Assembly: GCF_016801025.1 (NCBI RefSeq)
Contig: NZ_CP068983.1
Location: forward strand, 3,712,501-3,776,500
From: Paradevosia shaoguanensis
Lineage (GTDB): Bacteria; Pseudomonadota; Alphaproteobacteria; Rhizobiales; Devosiaceae
DNA length: 64,000 bases
Reading direction: 5' to 3'
The first letter of the stretch is position 1. The number at the start of each line of letters is the position of its first letter. Below the pieces are notes generated by a model, which saw nothing but the letters and a program-made list of their open reading frames with translations, made no database searches and was not told the origin of the DNA. The translations under genes and the position numbers were made by a program. Below are positions 46,516 to 55,948 of the stretch, in pieces.

Positions 46516-46896
46516 ATGCCCTTCAAGATCATGAGCCTGAGCGATGCCGCCGCTGAGCGCATCCGCGAAATCATGGAAGACAGCGATGAGCCGGTCATCG
46601 GCGTGCGCGTCGGCGTCAAGAACGCCGGCTGCGCGGGCATGGCCTATACGCTGAATTACCTCAAGGAACCCGTGCCCGGCGACGACCACGTCGCCGAAAA
46701 GGGCGTGGATGTGTATGTGGAGCCCAAGGCCACCCTGTTCCTCCTCGGAACGGTGATGGACTACAAGGAGAGCAAGATGAGCTCCGGCTTCACGTTCGAC
46801 AATCCCAACAAGACTGGCGAATGCGGCTGCGGCGAAAGCGTCCAGCTCAAGCCCGCCGACCTCAAGGCGTTGGCCGAAGCCCGCGCTCAGGTCTGA
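46516..46896 (+). CDS. sufA: A-type Fe-S carrier SufA/IscA
   Basis: A 126-residue carrier with the three conserved cysteines: Cys39 (KNAGCAGMAY), Cys103 and Cys105 (TGECGCGES). It accepts clusters from SufBCD and passes them to targets. It is the last suf gene, 51 bp after sufT. No clear terminator follows; a palindromic repeat begins 50 bp downstream. Confidence 0.95.
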   Translation: MPFKIMSLSDAAAERIREIMEDSDEPVIGVRVGVKNAGCAGMAYTLNYLKEPVPGDDHVAEKGVDVYVEPKATLFLLGTVMDYKESKMSSGFTFDNPNKTGECGCGESVQLKPADLKALAEARAQV

Positions 46897-46945
46897 TTTG
46901 GTCTGAAGTTGCCTGCTTTGGGTACATTCGTGCCCATTCCCCCCA

Positions 46946-47028
46946 ACTTCCCCGGCGAAAGCCGGGGCCCATGGATTTCTCAACTGGCTTCGGGTTCGTT
47001 GCTGGGCCCCGGCCTTTCGCCGGGAAGT
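46946..47028. repeat. Palindromic intergenic repeat, copy 2
   Basis: An 83-bp element with near-perfect 26-bp arms: ACTTCCCCGGCGAAAGCCGG (then GGCCCA) at 46946-46971 and its reverse complement with two single-base indels at 47003-47028. Each arm is itself a hairpin. The AACTTCCCCGG...CCGGGGCCCAT core is shared with the element at 13585-13691. It separates sufA from aroA and may stop or protect the suf mRNA. Confidence 0.75.
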
Positions 47029-47117
47029 CCATAGAGTTGAGCCCCCCTCAGCCCTTTCTGCCCTGCGCGAAATATGCCAATAGTCCGGCGCGCTCTTCAA
47101 AACGGAAATCGGGAGAA

Positions 47118-48389
47118 ATGACGTTGACGACGAACAGCTTGCGAGCGGTGACCATTGTTCCGCCGCAGGGCCCGCTCTACGGGCGCGTCACCCCGCCGGG
47201 CTCCAAGTCCATCACCAATCGTGCTCTGCTGCTGGCGGCGCTCGCCAAGGGCCGCAGTGTCCTCACCGGCGCGCTCAAGAGCAAGGACACGATTCTGATG
47301 TCCGCCGCGCTCCGGCAGATGGGCGTCGAAGTCAACGAGCCCAACGAAACCACGTTCGAGGTCATCAGCTCCGGCCGCCTCAAGGCGCCGGGCAAGCCGC
47401 TCTTCCTCGGCAATGCCGGCACCGCCGTGCGTTTCCTCACCGCCGCAGCCGCTACCGTGGATGGCGCCGTGATCGTCGATGGCGACGAGCACATGCGCAA
47501 GCGTCCCATCGCGCCGCTGGTCGCGGCTCTGCGCTCGCTCGGTATCGTCGCCAATGCTCCCACCGATTGTCCGCCCGTCACCATCCAGGGCCGCGGCTCG
47601 TTCGGGTCGGGCAGGGTGGAGATCGATGCCGGCCTTTCCAGCCAGTACGTGTCCGCGCTCCTGATGGCCGCGCCGCTCGGCGATGGCCCCATCGAGATCG
47701 CGCTCACCGGCCCCGATATCGGTGCCCGCGGCTATGTGAACCTCACGGTCGCCGCCATGAAGGCTTTTGGTGCCGAAGTCGACCAGAAGGATGAGGCCAC
47801 CTGGTTCGTCCTGCCGACCGGCTATCACGCCACGGACTTCGCCATCGAGCCCGATGCCTCTGCCGCCACCTATCTCTGGGCGGCCAGCGCGCTCACCGGC
47901 GGCGATATCGATCTGGGCGTGCCCATGGAGGCCTTCACCCAGCCCGATGCCGAGGCTGCCCGCTACATCTCGATGTTCCCGAACCTGCCGCCTGTCATCG
48001 ACGGCTCGCAGATGCAGGACGCCGTGCCGACGCTCGCCGTGCTCGCGGCCTTCAACAAGACACCCGTCCGCTTCGTCGGCATCTCGAACCTGCGCGTCAA
48101 GGAATGCGACCGCATCTCCGCCGTCGCCACCGAACTCTCGCGCATCCGCCCGGGCCTGGGCACGGAAGAGGGAGACGACCTCATCGTCGCCTCCGATCCG
48201 TCACTCGCCGGCCAGACGCTGCCCGCCGACATCGAAACCTATGCCGACCACCGCATCGCCATGAGCTTCGCCCTGGCCGGCCTCAAGATCAACGGCATCA
48301 CGATCCTGGACCCGGATTGCGTCGGCAAGACCTATCCCGGCTATTGGGACGCCCTGCGGTCGCTGAAGGTCGACGTGAAGCCCGCCTGA
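47118..48389 (+). CDS. aroA: 3-phosphoshikimate 1-carboxyvinyltransferase (EPSP synthase)
   Basis: A 423-residue shikimate-pathway enzyme joining PEP to shikimate-3-phosphate. Conserved pieces are PGSKSITNRALLLAALAKG, LGNAGTAVRFLTAA, SSQYVSALLMAAPL, the C-terminal RVKECDRI and YADHRIAMSFALAG. The loop that reads NAGTAMRP in E. coli reads NAGTAVRF here, so the Pro101 equivalent, a residue tied to glyphosate sensitivity, is Phe. It is not the CP4-type (GNAATGCR). GGGAGA precedes ATG 47118; the longer frame runs back through the repeat. Confidence 0.94.
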   Translation: MTLTTNSLRAVTIVPPQGPLYGRVTPPGSKSITNRALLLAALAKGRSVLTGALKSKDTILMSAALRQMGVEVNEPNETTFEVISSGRLKAPGKPLFLGNAGTAVRFLTAAAATVDGAVIVDGDEHMRKRPIAPLVAALRSLGIVANAPTDCPPVTIQGRGSFGSGRVEIDAGLSSQYVSALLMAAPLGDGPIEIALTGPDIGARGYVNLTVAAMKAFGAEVDQKDEATWFVLPTGYHATDFAIEPDASAATYLWAASALTGGDIDLGVPMEAFTQPDAEAARYISMFPNLPPVIDGSQMQDAVPTLAVLAAFNKTPVRFVGISNLRVKECDRISAVATELSRIRPGLGTEEGDDLIVASDPSLAGQTLPADIETYADHRIAMSFALAGLKINGITILDPDCVGKTYPGYWDALRSLKVDVKPA

Positions 48390-48417
48390 GGTCGGCTCGA
48401 ACGCGAAGAGAAATCAG

Positions 48418-48441
48418 AGGTGCGCCCCGGCGCACCTTTTT
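48418..48441 (+). terminator. Rho-independent terminator after aroA
   Basis: Stem AGGTGCG/CGCACCT with a 6-base loop, followed by TTTTT, 29 bp after the stop. Confidence 0.9.
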
Positions 48442-48777
48442 GTTTGCGGGTGGGTAGGGAGGCAGCAGGCGCGAGCCCTCGAAACTTATCCCCTCAGTTC
48501 CGGCCGGCCCCATACTCCCAGAGCCGCGCTCGCAAAGCGCATCACTTCAGCCGTAGGAGGCCACCCGAAAACAATCGCTCAAATCACCGCAAATCGTCGC
48601 AAAACCCGCGAAAGATCGCAAAAGATGACCCGAAATTGAGTCAAAATTTAACGATTTGACGGCGACCAGAGTAGATGATGATCTGTAATATCAATGTGTT
48701 AGCGGGGCATCTTCCCACAAAACAACCGAAAAAACGCTGCTAAATCTGCGTGAAACAAAAATGTTTCACGACGCCGG
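48442..48777. other. AT-rich gap between convergent genes, with phased A-tracts and a palindrome
   Basis: 336 bp with no gene, between the aroA terminator and the end of the diguanylate cyclase gene. Eight A-tracts of 3-4 bases begin at 48568, 48581, 48591, 48601, 48611, 48620, 48633 and 48643, mostly about 10 bp apart, which predicts intrinsically bent DNA. At 48751-48770 is the perfect palindrome GTGAAACA-AAAA-TGTTTCAC. Base composition is much richer in A/T than the surroundings. Confidence 0.65.
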
Positions 48778-49881
48778 TCAGGCGGCTTCCTGGGGATCGC
48801 GCTTTTCGGCGTGCTCAGGCGCGGCGAGGCCGATCTCGCCCACCACGCAATTGCGGCCCGAATGCTTGGCCGCATAGAGGCAGCGGTCGGCGCGTTCGAG
48901 CAGCGAGGAGGGTGTGTCGCCCGGGCGGTAGCTGGCGACGCCGAACGAGGCGGTGATCCGTCCCAGCTTCTCGTTGGTGGAGCGTTTGAGCAGCTCCTTG
49001 GCCTGCAGCGCCTTGCGGACGTTCTCGGCTACGTGCAGCGCCGCCGCATAGTCGGTCGAGGGCAGGATGGCCGCAAACTCTTCGCCGCCGTAGCGGGCCG
49101 CCAGGTCTTTGCCCTTGATGTTGGATTTCAAGGTCATGGCAACCAGCCGCAATACCTGGTCGCCGGTCTGGTGGCCGTAGGTGTCGTTGAACTGCTTGAA
49201 CTGGTCGATATCGATCATCACCAGCGAGAGCGGCTCGCCATAGGTCGCCGCTTCCGCCATGGCCTTTGTCAGGCCCTCGTCGAAGCACTTGCGGTTGAAG
49301 ATCTTGGTGAGGGGATCGAGCATGGACTCCTTGCGCGCCTCATCGAGGTCGCGCTGGAGAGCCGACAGGTCGTCGCGGGCCGCTTCGAGCTTCTGCTCGA
49401 GCTTGTGGTTGGTGTCCTGCATCCGCTGCGTCTCGGCCAGCAGCTGCCGCGCCATCTCGCGCAGCGCCTCCGGCGAGATGGCATCGCTGATGCCATCGGT
49501 CACCGATTGCAGGGTCGCCGAGAAGGAATTGGCATTGCCCAGTGCCGCGTCGATCGCGTCGTGCACGGCCTCGATGCGGTGCGACATGCGCTCGGAGACG
49601 CTGTTGAGCCGCTCATGCGCGTCATGCGCCTTGAGGAACTCGTCGTAGAGCTTGGTGGCCAGGTCGTGATCGGGCGTGGCGCCGGACTGGAAGATGGCGT
49701 TGATCCGCGCGTTCAGCTGCGGGTTGGCGCCGGTCGCATAGGTATAGAGGAGTTCATAGAATTGAGGGTAGGGCGGAATGCGCCCGCGGTGGAGCAGGTC
49801 GAGTGCAGTGTTGGCGTAGCCAAACGCGCGCTTGAATTCCTGTTCAGACACGGCCCCTCGCCCTTCTGGACGCTTCCCCAT
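48778..49881 (-). CDS. Cytoplasmic GGDEF-domain diguanylate cyclase
   Basis: A 367-residue protein without membrane segments. An N-terminal helical region (about 10-110) and a coiled coil (about 150-190) precede the GGDEF domain with DPLTKIFNRKCFDEGL, DIDQFKQFNDTYGHQTGDQVLRLVA and the active-site RYGGEEFAAILP. It should make cyclic di-GMP from GTP. The inhibitory I-site position, usually RxxD before GGDEF, reads KGKD, so product inhibition may be weak. ATG 49881 is chosen; a TTG at 49899 is less likely. The input signal is unknown. Confidence 0.9.
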   Translation of the reverse strand: MGKRPEGRGAVSEQEFKRAFGYANTALDLLHRGRIPPYPQFYELLYTYATGANPQLNARINAIFQSGATPDHDLATKLYDEFLKAHDAHERLNSVSERMSHRIEAVHDAIDAALGNANSFSATLQSVTDGISDAISPEALREMARQLLAETQRMQDTNHKLEQKLEAARDDLSALQRDLDEARKESMLDPLTKIFNRKCFDEGLTKAMAEAATYGEPLSLVMIDIDQFKQFNDTYGHQTGDQVLRLVAMTLKSNIKGKDLAARYGGEEFAAILPSTDYAAALHVAENVRKALQAKELLKRSTNEKLGRITASFGVASYRPGDTPSSLLERADRCLYAAKHSGRNCVVGEIGLAAPEHAEKRDPQEAA

Positions 49882-50005
49882 AGCACGTCCATTGTCCAAC
49901 CCATTCGTTTAAGGGGGCGTAAAAGCGCCCCCCAAACTACATAGAATAAATAGTTCTCTTTTGCGCTTAAGAAGAGCGCCACAGAAATATGCGGTGTAGT
50001 ACTGA

Positions 50006-51391
50006 TCAGCGGCCCGTAGAGCGCAGAAGGAATGCCGGTACCGGCCCCTCTGTCCCGAACGGAGAATTCGCGTCGACGCCCGTAACTTTGTCGGGGCGTG
50101 GTGCCTTCGACTTGCGCGGGCTGCTTGGCGCAGCTTCTTCTTTTTCGGGCTTGCTGATCTTGACGTCTTCCGCCGGTGCGCTGCCCCTGCGGGAACGCGA
50201 GCGGCTCGGCCTTGCAGGCTTGGCCTCGTCCTGGGCGGAGTTATCCCGTGCGGCGGCGGCAGGCTTGCCGTCGACGTAGGGGATCTCGCGCTGGATGAGC
50301 TTGGTGATCGCGTCGATATGCTTGGCGTCCGAAGGCGCCACCAGCGTCACGGCCACACCCGAGCGGCCGGCACGGCCGGTACGGCCGATGCGGTGCACAT
50401 AGTCTTCGGCGTGGGTCGGTGCGTCGAAGTTGAAGACGTGGCTCACCGCCGGAATATCGAGGCCGCGCGCGGCGACATCCGAAGCCACCAGCAGGGTGAG
50501 CTTGTTGTTCTTGAACTGCTCGAGCGTTTCCATGCGGCTCTTCTGGTCCATGTCCCCATGCAGGGCGCCGACCGAGAAGCCGTGGCGTTGCAGCGAGCGG
50601 GCGAGGGTCGCCACGTCGCGCTTGCGGTTCGAAAAGATGATGGCGTTGGTGAGGTTCTCGGCGGCGCGCAGCTGCTGGCGCAGCGTCTCGCGCTTGTCCT
50701 CCGGCTTGTTGCCGGTCTTCACCAGTCGCTGGTCGATAGTCTCGGCCGTCGAATTCTGGCGGGCCACTTCAACCTTCACCGGGTCGCGCAGGAAGCGCGC
50801 AGTCAGCTTCTGGATTTCCGGCGGCATGGTCGCCGAGAAGAACAGGGTCTGGCGGCGCGGCGGCAGCAGCGAGATGATGCGCTCGATATCGGGGATGAAG
50901 CCCATATCGAGCATGCGGTCGGCCTCGTCGATGACGAGGATGTCCACGCCCGTCAGCAGCACGCGGCCGCGATCGAACTGGTCGAGCAGGCGGCCGGGCG
51001 TGGCGATGAGTACATCGGCGCCGCGGTCGAGCTTCTTGTTCTGTTCTTCGAACGACACGCCGCCGATAAGCAGCGCTACGGAGAGCCGATGGTTCTTGCC
51101 GTACTTCTCGAAGTTCTCATGCACCTGGGCCGCCAGTTCGCGCGTGGGCTCAAGGATGAGGGTACGCGGCATGCGCGCACGGGCGCGGCCGCTTTCGAGC
51201 AGCGTGAGCATAGGCAGCACAAAGGAAGCGGTCTTGCCGGTTCCTGTCTGCGCAATACCGATCAGGTCCTTCTTTTGAAGAACGTGGGGTATGGCCTGGG
51301 CCTGAATGTCGGTGGGCTTAGTGTACCCCGCGGCGGCAACGGCATCCGTCACCTTGCTACTGAGGCCAAGCCCAGAAAAGTCTTGGGTCAA
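50006..51391 (-). CDS. rhlE: DEAD-box RNA helicase, RhlE type
   Basis: A 461-residue ATP-dependent RNA helicase. All motifs are seen: the Q motif region GYTKPTDIQAQAIP, AQTGTGKT, PTRELA, TPGR, DEAD, SAT, the C-domain VASDVAARGLDIP and HRIGRTGRAG. A basic, low-complexity tail (about residues 375-461, with SRSRSRRGS) probably binds RNA. RhlE-type helicases act in ribosome assembly and RNA decay. It lies 152 bp downstream of parE on the same strand. Confidence 0.93.
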   Translation of the reverse strand: MTQDFSGLGLSSKVTDAVAAAGYTKPTDIQAQAIPHVLQKKDLIGIAQTGTGKTASFVLPMLTLLESGRARARMPRTLILEPTRELAAQVHENFEKYGKNHRLSVALLIGGVSFEEQNKKLDRGADVLIATPGRLLDQFDRGRVLLTGVDILVIDEADRMLDMGFIPDIERIISLLPPRRQTLFFSATMPPEIQKLTARFLRDPVKVEVARQNSTAETIDQRLVKTGNKPEDKRETLRQQLRAAENLTNAIIFSNRKRDVATLARSLQRHGFSVGALHGDMDQKSRMETLEQFKNNKLTLLVASDVAARGLDIPAVSHVFNFDAPTHAEDYVHRIGRTGRAGRSGVAVTLVAPSDAKHIDAITKLIQREIPYVDGKPAAAARDNSAQDEAKPARPSRSRSRRGSAPAEDVKISKPEKEEAAPSSPRKSKAPRPDKVTGVDANSPFGTEGPVPAFLLRSTGR

Positions 51392-51543
51392 ATCTTATAG
51401 TCCACTCAATAGTTGGTAGGATGTCGGCGGGGAGCAGAACCGCAGGCCGACGGAGTGGTCCTCGACGGCGGGGACCATAACGCAAAGACCTTGCGAGTCA
51501 ACGGGTTTCCGAGCCTAAAGATTAATGGTTCCGTTCGTCCGCT

Positions 51544-53565
<2,022 letters not shown>

Positions 53566-53782
53566 ATGTACCTTTCGAGATGCGGGCGCGGGTCGCGTAG
53601 TCGGGCGAATCAGCGTGCCGTCTAGCTCTAGCATAATGCAGGCGAGCCGGGGCTTGAGACCACACTTTTGCCCTGCGGATGAACCTCGGATGAACGGCCG
53701 GTTCCGGTTCCGTTCAAGGCAGTTCGATCATGGTAGCGACAACGCCCTAAAGGCGAATGAATTCCTGTGATGGAGACTGCAA

Positions 53783-54253
53783 ATGGCCCCGATCCTCAAC
53801 ATAGTCAAGAACACGAGCCGCGCCGCCGTCATCGCGCTGGCGCTTGGGGCGTCCGTCGTGACCGCTGCGCCGGCCATGGCGCAGGGACAGCCCAGTGGAG
53901 GGCCTGCCACCACCTTCCAGCTCGACCTGGGTAATGGCGGCGGCGGTGGCGAGCGCGGCGATGGTCCGATGTTCTCGCCCCGCGGGCAGGGCCGGGTAGT
54001 CGTCCCCGACGACCGGTTCGGCCGCTGGTGCCTCAACGATCGCCAGATCCGCCGCGGAATTTCCCAGTACGGGTTCAACGATGTGCGCGTGCGCCGCGAT
54101 ATCGGCCGCAACCGGGTGGAAGTGACCGGCACCTATGGCCGCTGGCTCTATTCCATGCGCGTTGACCGCTGCACCGGCTATGTCGACCGCGTCCGGGCGC
54201 TGCGCCCGGCATTCGGCGGCGGCTTCGGCTTCCAGTTCGATTTCAGCAACTGA
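53783..54253 (+). CDS. Exported protein of unknown function
   Basis: A 156-residue protein with a signal peptide (about 1-33, AMA-Q), a Gly-rich linker (DLGNGGGGGERGDG), and a compact C-terminal domain: WCLNDRQIRRGISQYGFNDVRVRRDIGRNRVEVTGTYGRWLYSMRVDRCTGYVDRVRAL, with two cysteines that may pair. This resembles the small PepSY/SH3-like exported domains of alphaproteobacteria, but I cannot name a family. It diverges from parE and is followed by a terminator. Confidence 0.78.
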   Translation: MAPILNIVKNTSRAAVIALALGASVVTAAPAMAQGQPSGGPATTFQLDLGNGGGGGERGDGPMFSPRGQGRVVVPDDRFGRWCLNDRQIRRGISQYGFNDVRVRRDIGRNRVEVTGTYGRWLYSMRVDRCTGYVDRVRALRPAFGGGFGFQFDFSN

Positions 54254-54281
54254 GCGGAGCCGCAACCCCGGTTGCTGATGG

Positions 54282-54315
54282 CCGGTCCGGAGCAATCCGG
54301 GCCGGTTCCTTTTTG
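54282..54315 (+). terminator. Rho-independent terminator after the 53783-54253 gene
   Basis: Stem CCGGTCCGG/CCGGGCCGG (one G-T pair) with loop AGCAAT, then TTCCTTTTT. Confidence 0.85.
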
Positions 54316-54770
54316 CCGTTCGCGATCACGCGGGCTTCAAATATCCGCCAGCAGCCCCGGCCACCCCGAAGCGGCCGCATTTACCTTCTGTTTGCTTCTC
54401 GGCAGCACTTTCTTAAGCCTACTTAGGTAGAAAACGACACATACGGTTTGTGTCTGGAGTTGCCGTATGTCGATCGCGGCGGGCGAGAGTTCTGCGTACC
54501 TAAAAGCCTATGCTGCGCGAAATAGCCAATGGTGGTTGCAGGCCGGATTGTTCAGTCTCGCGTACCGGCTTGCCCACCTTTGCGCTCCTCGCCACCTGCT
54601 TACACTGGCCGTGGCGACGTTGTTCTTCTTCGCATAGCCCTCGGAAATACTATCGAGCGGAGGCATCGGGGATCGTTGCTTGGGGCGCGGCGTGCGCCAT
54701 GCCCGGTGCGCCAGCCGTAAGACCCCGGCCCGTCAGCGTTTTGTCAGCTTCGGGCCTATAGTCTCGCTCC
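54316..54770. other. Intergenic stretch before the PepSY-like gene
   Basis: Holds the small gene candidate at 54467-54637 and, just before it, the inverted repeat GACACA-N7-TGTGTC (54436-54454). A longer plus-strand open frame (54510-54761) in another phase shows no features and is probably chance. The promoter of the 54771 gene should lie near 54690-54760. Confidence 0.45.
54467..54637 (+). CDS. Candidate small protein, 56 residues, hydrophobic C-terminus
   Basis: An ATG at 54467 with GGAG seven bases upstream opens a 56-codon frame ending at TAG (54635-54637). The product begins MSIAAGESSAYLKAYAARNS, has a Trp-Trp pair and ends in a hydrophobic stretch LLTLAVATLFFFA. It could be a short membrane-associated peptide. 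No family is recognised. The strong ribosome site, the GACACA/TGTGTC repeat before it and the otherwise empty interval favour a real gene; only conservation could settle it. Confidence 0.4.
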   Translation: MSIAAGESSAYLKAYAARNSQWWLQAGLFSLAYRLAHLCAPRHLLTLAVATLFFFA

Positions 54771-55289
54771 ATGCGCTTTACCGGACTGGCCTTCATCCTG
54801 ATCGCGGCGATCGCCAACCCGGCCTATGCCCAGAACAACGGCAACGGGCAAGGCAACGGCGGCAATGCGCAGGACAATCAGGGTCAGGACAACGGAAACT
54901 CTGGCCAAGGGAACAATGGCCAGGGACCGGACAGCAATAACGGCAACACAGGAAACGGCCAGGCCAACGGAAACGGGCAGGGGCACGGCAATGGGCAGGG
55001 CAATGCCCACGGCAATTCGGGCAAGGCCGATACTGCCGCGCCATCCCCAGAAACGCCGCTTTCCGAGGATGAAGTCCTCGATGCCGTCAAGGCCGGTCGG
55101 GTGGTCAGCCTGAGCAGCCTGGTGCCCGATCTCGAGCAGCGCTCGGGAGGAGGCGAACTCATCGATGCGGAACTTCGCAAGGTCGACGGCTTTCTTGTCT
55201 ATGCAGTGAAGGTGTTGGCAGCGGATGGACGCGTGACCACGGATTACTATTACGCACAATCGGGCCGCTTCATCGGGAGCGAGCCATGA
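54771..55289 (+). CDS. Exported PepSY-like protein with an Asn/Gly/Gln-rich linker
   Basis: A 172-residue protein: a signal peptide (1-20, AYA-Q), a low-complexity region of Asn, Gly and Gln (about 21-85, repeats of NGQGNG type), and a C-terminal PepSY-like domain (LSEDEVLDAVKAGRVVSLSSLVPDLEQR, then GELIDAELRKVDGFLVYAVKVLAADGRVTTDYYYAQSGRFIG). Its last codons overlap the response regulator (ATGA), so it is translated together with the two-component system and may modulate the sensor in the periplasm; this is inference. Confidence 0.85.
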   Translation: MRFTGLAFILIAAIANPAYAQNNGNGQGNGGNAQDNQGQDNGNSGQGNNGQGPDSNNGNTGNGQANGNGQGHGNGQGNAHGNSGKADTAAPSPETPLSEDEVLDAVKAGRVVSLSSLVPDLEQRSGGGELIDAELRKVDGFLVYAVKVLAADGRVTTDYYYAQSGRFIGSEP

Positions 55290-55948
55290 AGATACTGGTA
55301 GGGGAGGACGACGCCCGCATCGCAGAGGTGCTGGCGTCGTCGTTGGGTCGCTCGGGATTCGAGGTTCACCGCGAGAGCGATGGCGAGACCATCTGGTTCC
55401 GCGCCGATAGCGAGGATTTCGACGCCATCATCCTCGACCTGGGCCTGCCGCAGATGGATGGGCTGACCGTCCTCAAGCGGTGGCGGCAGGCCGGCGTACT
55501 GACGCCGGTGCTGATCCTGACGGCGCGGGGCCAATGGGAGGAGCGCGTCGAGGGGATCGAGGCAGGGGCCGACGACTATGTCGTCAAGCCGTTCCATGCC
55601 CTCGAAATCGTGGCGCGCATGCGAGCGTTGATCCGGCGCTCCAAAGGCATGGCATCGTCCCGCATTCCGTTCGGCAAGTACGAGATGGATATGCGCACCA
55701 TGCAGGTGACCGAGGACGGCAATCCGATCGATCTCACGCCACAGGAATTCCGGCTGATGGCCTATCTGCTGCACAATCGTGGACGCGTGGTGTCGCAGCT
55801 CGAAATCACCGAGCACATCTACAGGCAGGATTTCGAGCGGGAATCCAATGCGGTCGAGGTGCTGGTCGCGCGGCTTCGCAAGCGGCTCGGGCGGGATGTG
55901 GTCAAGACCCGGCGCGGCTTCGGCTATATGCTGGGTGCCGACTATTGA
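55286..55948 (+). CDS. OmpR/PhoP-type response regulator
   Basis: A 220-residue DNA-binding regulator. The receiver domain has the acidic pocket (Glu7-Asp8-Asp9), phosphoacceptor Asp51, Thr78 and Lys100; the C-terminal winged helix has LTPQEFRLMAYLLHNRGRVVSQLEITEHIY and the recognition helix ESNAVEVLVARLRKRLG. It resembles PhoP/FeuP regulators. The gene overlaps the PepSY-like gene before it and the kinase after it. Confidence 0.93.
   Translation: MKILVGEDDARIAEVLASSLGRSGFEVHRESDGETIWFRADSEDFDAIILDLGLPQMDGLTVLKRWRQAGVLTPVLILTARGQWEERVEGIEAGADDYVVKPFHALEIVARMRALIRRSKGMASSRIPFGKYEMDMRTMQVTEDGNPIDLTPQEFRLMAYLLHNRGRVVSQLEITEHIYRQDFERESNAVEVLVARLRKRLGRDVVKTRRGFGYMLGADY

Noticed and set aside
48751-48770. 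A true parS site
   Set aside because: A real parS has TGTTTCAC immediately followed by GTGAAACA; here the order is reversed and four A intervene, so I report it only as a parS-like palindrome.
54510-54761. Plus-strand frame of 83 codons
   Set aside because: It overlaps the better-supported 54467-54637 frame in another phase, lacks a ribosome site and has Arg/Pro/Ser-rich chance-like composition.
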